Translations under genes and position numbers: made by a program
Notes under the pieces: generated by a model
What the model saw: only the letters and a program-made list of their open reading frames with translations
Told to the model about the DNA's origin: nothing
Database searches by the model: none
From: Thalassobellus sp050294475
Lineage (GTDB): Bacteria > Bacteroidota > Bacteroidia > Flavobacteriales > Flavobacteriaceae
Assembly: GCA_050294475.1 (NCBI GenBank)
Contig: JBNKOE010000010.1
Span: 186,001 to 250,000, forward strand
Reading direction: 5' to 3'
Length of the DNA stretch: 64,000 nt
Shown here: piece by piece, positions 63,836-64,000 of the stretch
How the letters are laid out: the number at the start of each line of letters is the position of its first letter
Numbering within the stretch: the first letter of the stretch is position 1

Positions 63836-64000
63836 ATGGCAAGAAAAACGTTTTTTTGTATTGATGCCCACACCTGTGGAAATCCTGTGCGAGTTATAGC
63901 TGGCGGAGGTCCAAATCTTATTGGAAATACAATGAGTGAAAAACGCCAACACTTTCTTAAAGAATACGATTGGATTCGTAAAGGAATTATGTTTGAACCT
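63836..64000 (+). CDS. 4-Hydroxyproline 2-epimerase (proline racemase family), N-terminal part
   Basis: Only the first 55 residues are in the window; the gene continues past the right edge. The start MARKTFFCIDAHTCGNPVRV with IAGGGPNL matches proline racemase/4-hydroxyproline epimerase proteins. The family converts trans-4-hydroxy-L-proline to cis-4-hydroxy-D-proline, the first catabolic step. The catalytic cysteines lie outside the window, so the separation from trans-3-hydroxyproline dehydratases and proline racemases rests on the operon. Confidence 0.88.
   Translation, partial: MARKTFFCIDAHTCGNPVRVIAGGGPNLIGNTMSEKRQHFLKEYDWIRKGIMFEP

Noticed and set aside
1..64000. CRISPR arrays, tRNA or rRNA genes, insertion sequences, prophage
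   Set aside because: No regularly spaced repeats, no cloverleaf with conserved T-arm, no rRNA-like high-GC blocks and no transposase, integrase or phage genes were found by reading both strands.

Overview
The window is a chromosomal segment of a member of the Flavobacteriaceae (phylum Bacteroidota), most likely marine. Grounds: strongly AT-rich DNA with short AT-rich spacers; promoters of the TAnnTTTG type; a short primary sigma factor without region 1.1; the type IX secretion gene porT next to menG; a TamL lipoprotein; a SusC/SusD pair; a hybrid two-component regulator; and an AccD that has lost its zinc-ribbon cysteines. No tRNA, rRNA, CRISPR array, insertion sequence or prophage was seen.

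Layout. Positions 1-25.8 kb are a mosaic of core genes: the N-terminal part of a large surface protein, a TPR protein, rsmG, a fatty acid desaturase, an aspartate-type aminotransferase, trkA-trkH for potassium uptake, the menG-porT / trmH-like / tamL block, fbaA, accD, rpsO, pnp, a glycosyltransferase, rpoD, a BLUF photosensor, rpe, two tandem CBS proteins and an MtfA-like peptidase. Clear intrinsic terminators follow aspC, fbaA, accD, rpsO, pnp and rpoD. Two copies of one structured repeat (6479-6564 and 17304-17394) lie in spacers here.

Positions 25.9-59.9 kb are a polysaccharide-utilisation-type locus, all on the minus strand. In transcription order it reads: susC, susD, hairpin, two GH92 alpha-mannosidases, a small secreted protein, GH28, a decayed glycosidase relic, GH2 beta-galactosidase, a PI-PLC-C1-like phosphodiesterase, GH115 alpha-glucuronidase, a metallophosphoesterase, the hybrid two-component sensor, a second decayed glycosidase relic, and GH51 arabinofuranosidase. 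After a long hairpin and an operator-like repeat come myo-inositol oxygenase, a sodium/solute symporter, GH89 alpha-N-acetylglucosaminidase and an HGSNAT-like membrane acetyltransferase. The same 21-bp-period direct repeat (ATGGAYA twice) precedes both susC and the inositol oxygenase operon, which suggests that one regulator drives both.

The enzymes do not fit a simple neutral polysaccharide. Together they would strip mannose, galactose, arabinose, alpha-GlcNAc (and alpha-GlcN after N-acetylation) and alpha-1,2-glucuronate, cut a phosphodiester to an inositol, remove phosphate, import the product and oxidise myo-inositol. This matches the head groups of glycosyl inositol phosphoceramides, the main sphingolipids of plants and some algae and fungi, or alternatively GPI-type anchors. 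I propose that this is a glycosyl-inositol-phosphate utilisation locus. The match is an inference from family content and gene order.

Positions 60.4-64.0 kb hold an AraC regulator divergent from a trans-4-hydroxyproline catabolic operon (pyrroline-hydroxycarboxylate deaminase, 2-oxoglutarate semialdehyde dehydrogenase and the start of the 4-hydroxyproline epimerase). Its promoter carries a repeated TTGTATATAC motif. Hydroxyproline is abundant in plant and green-algal cell-wall glycoproteins, many of them GPI-anchored, so the two regions may serve the same kind of food source.
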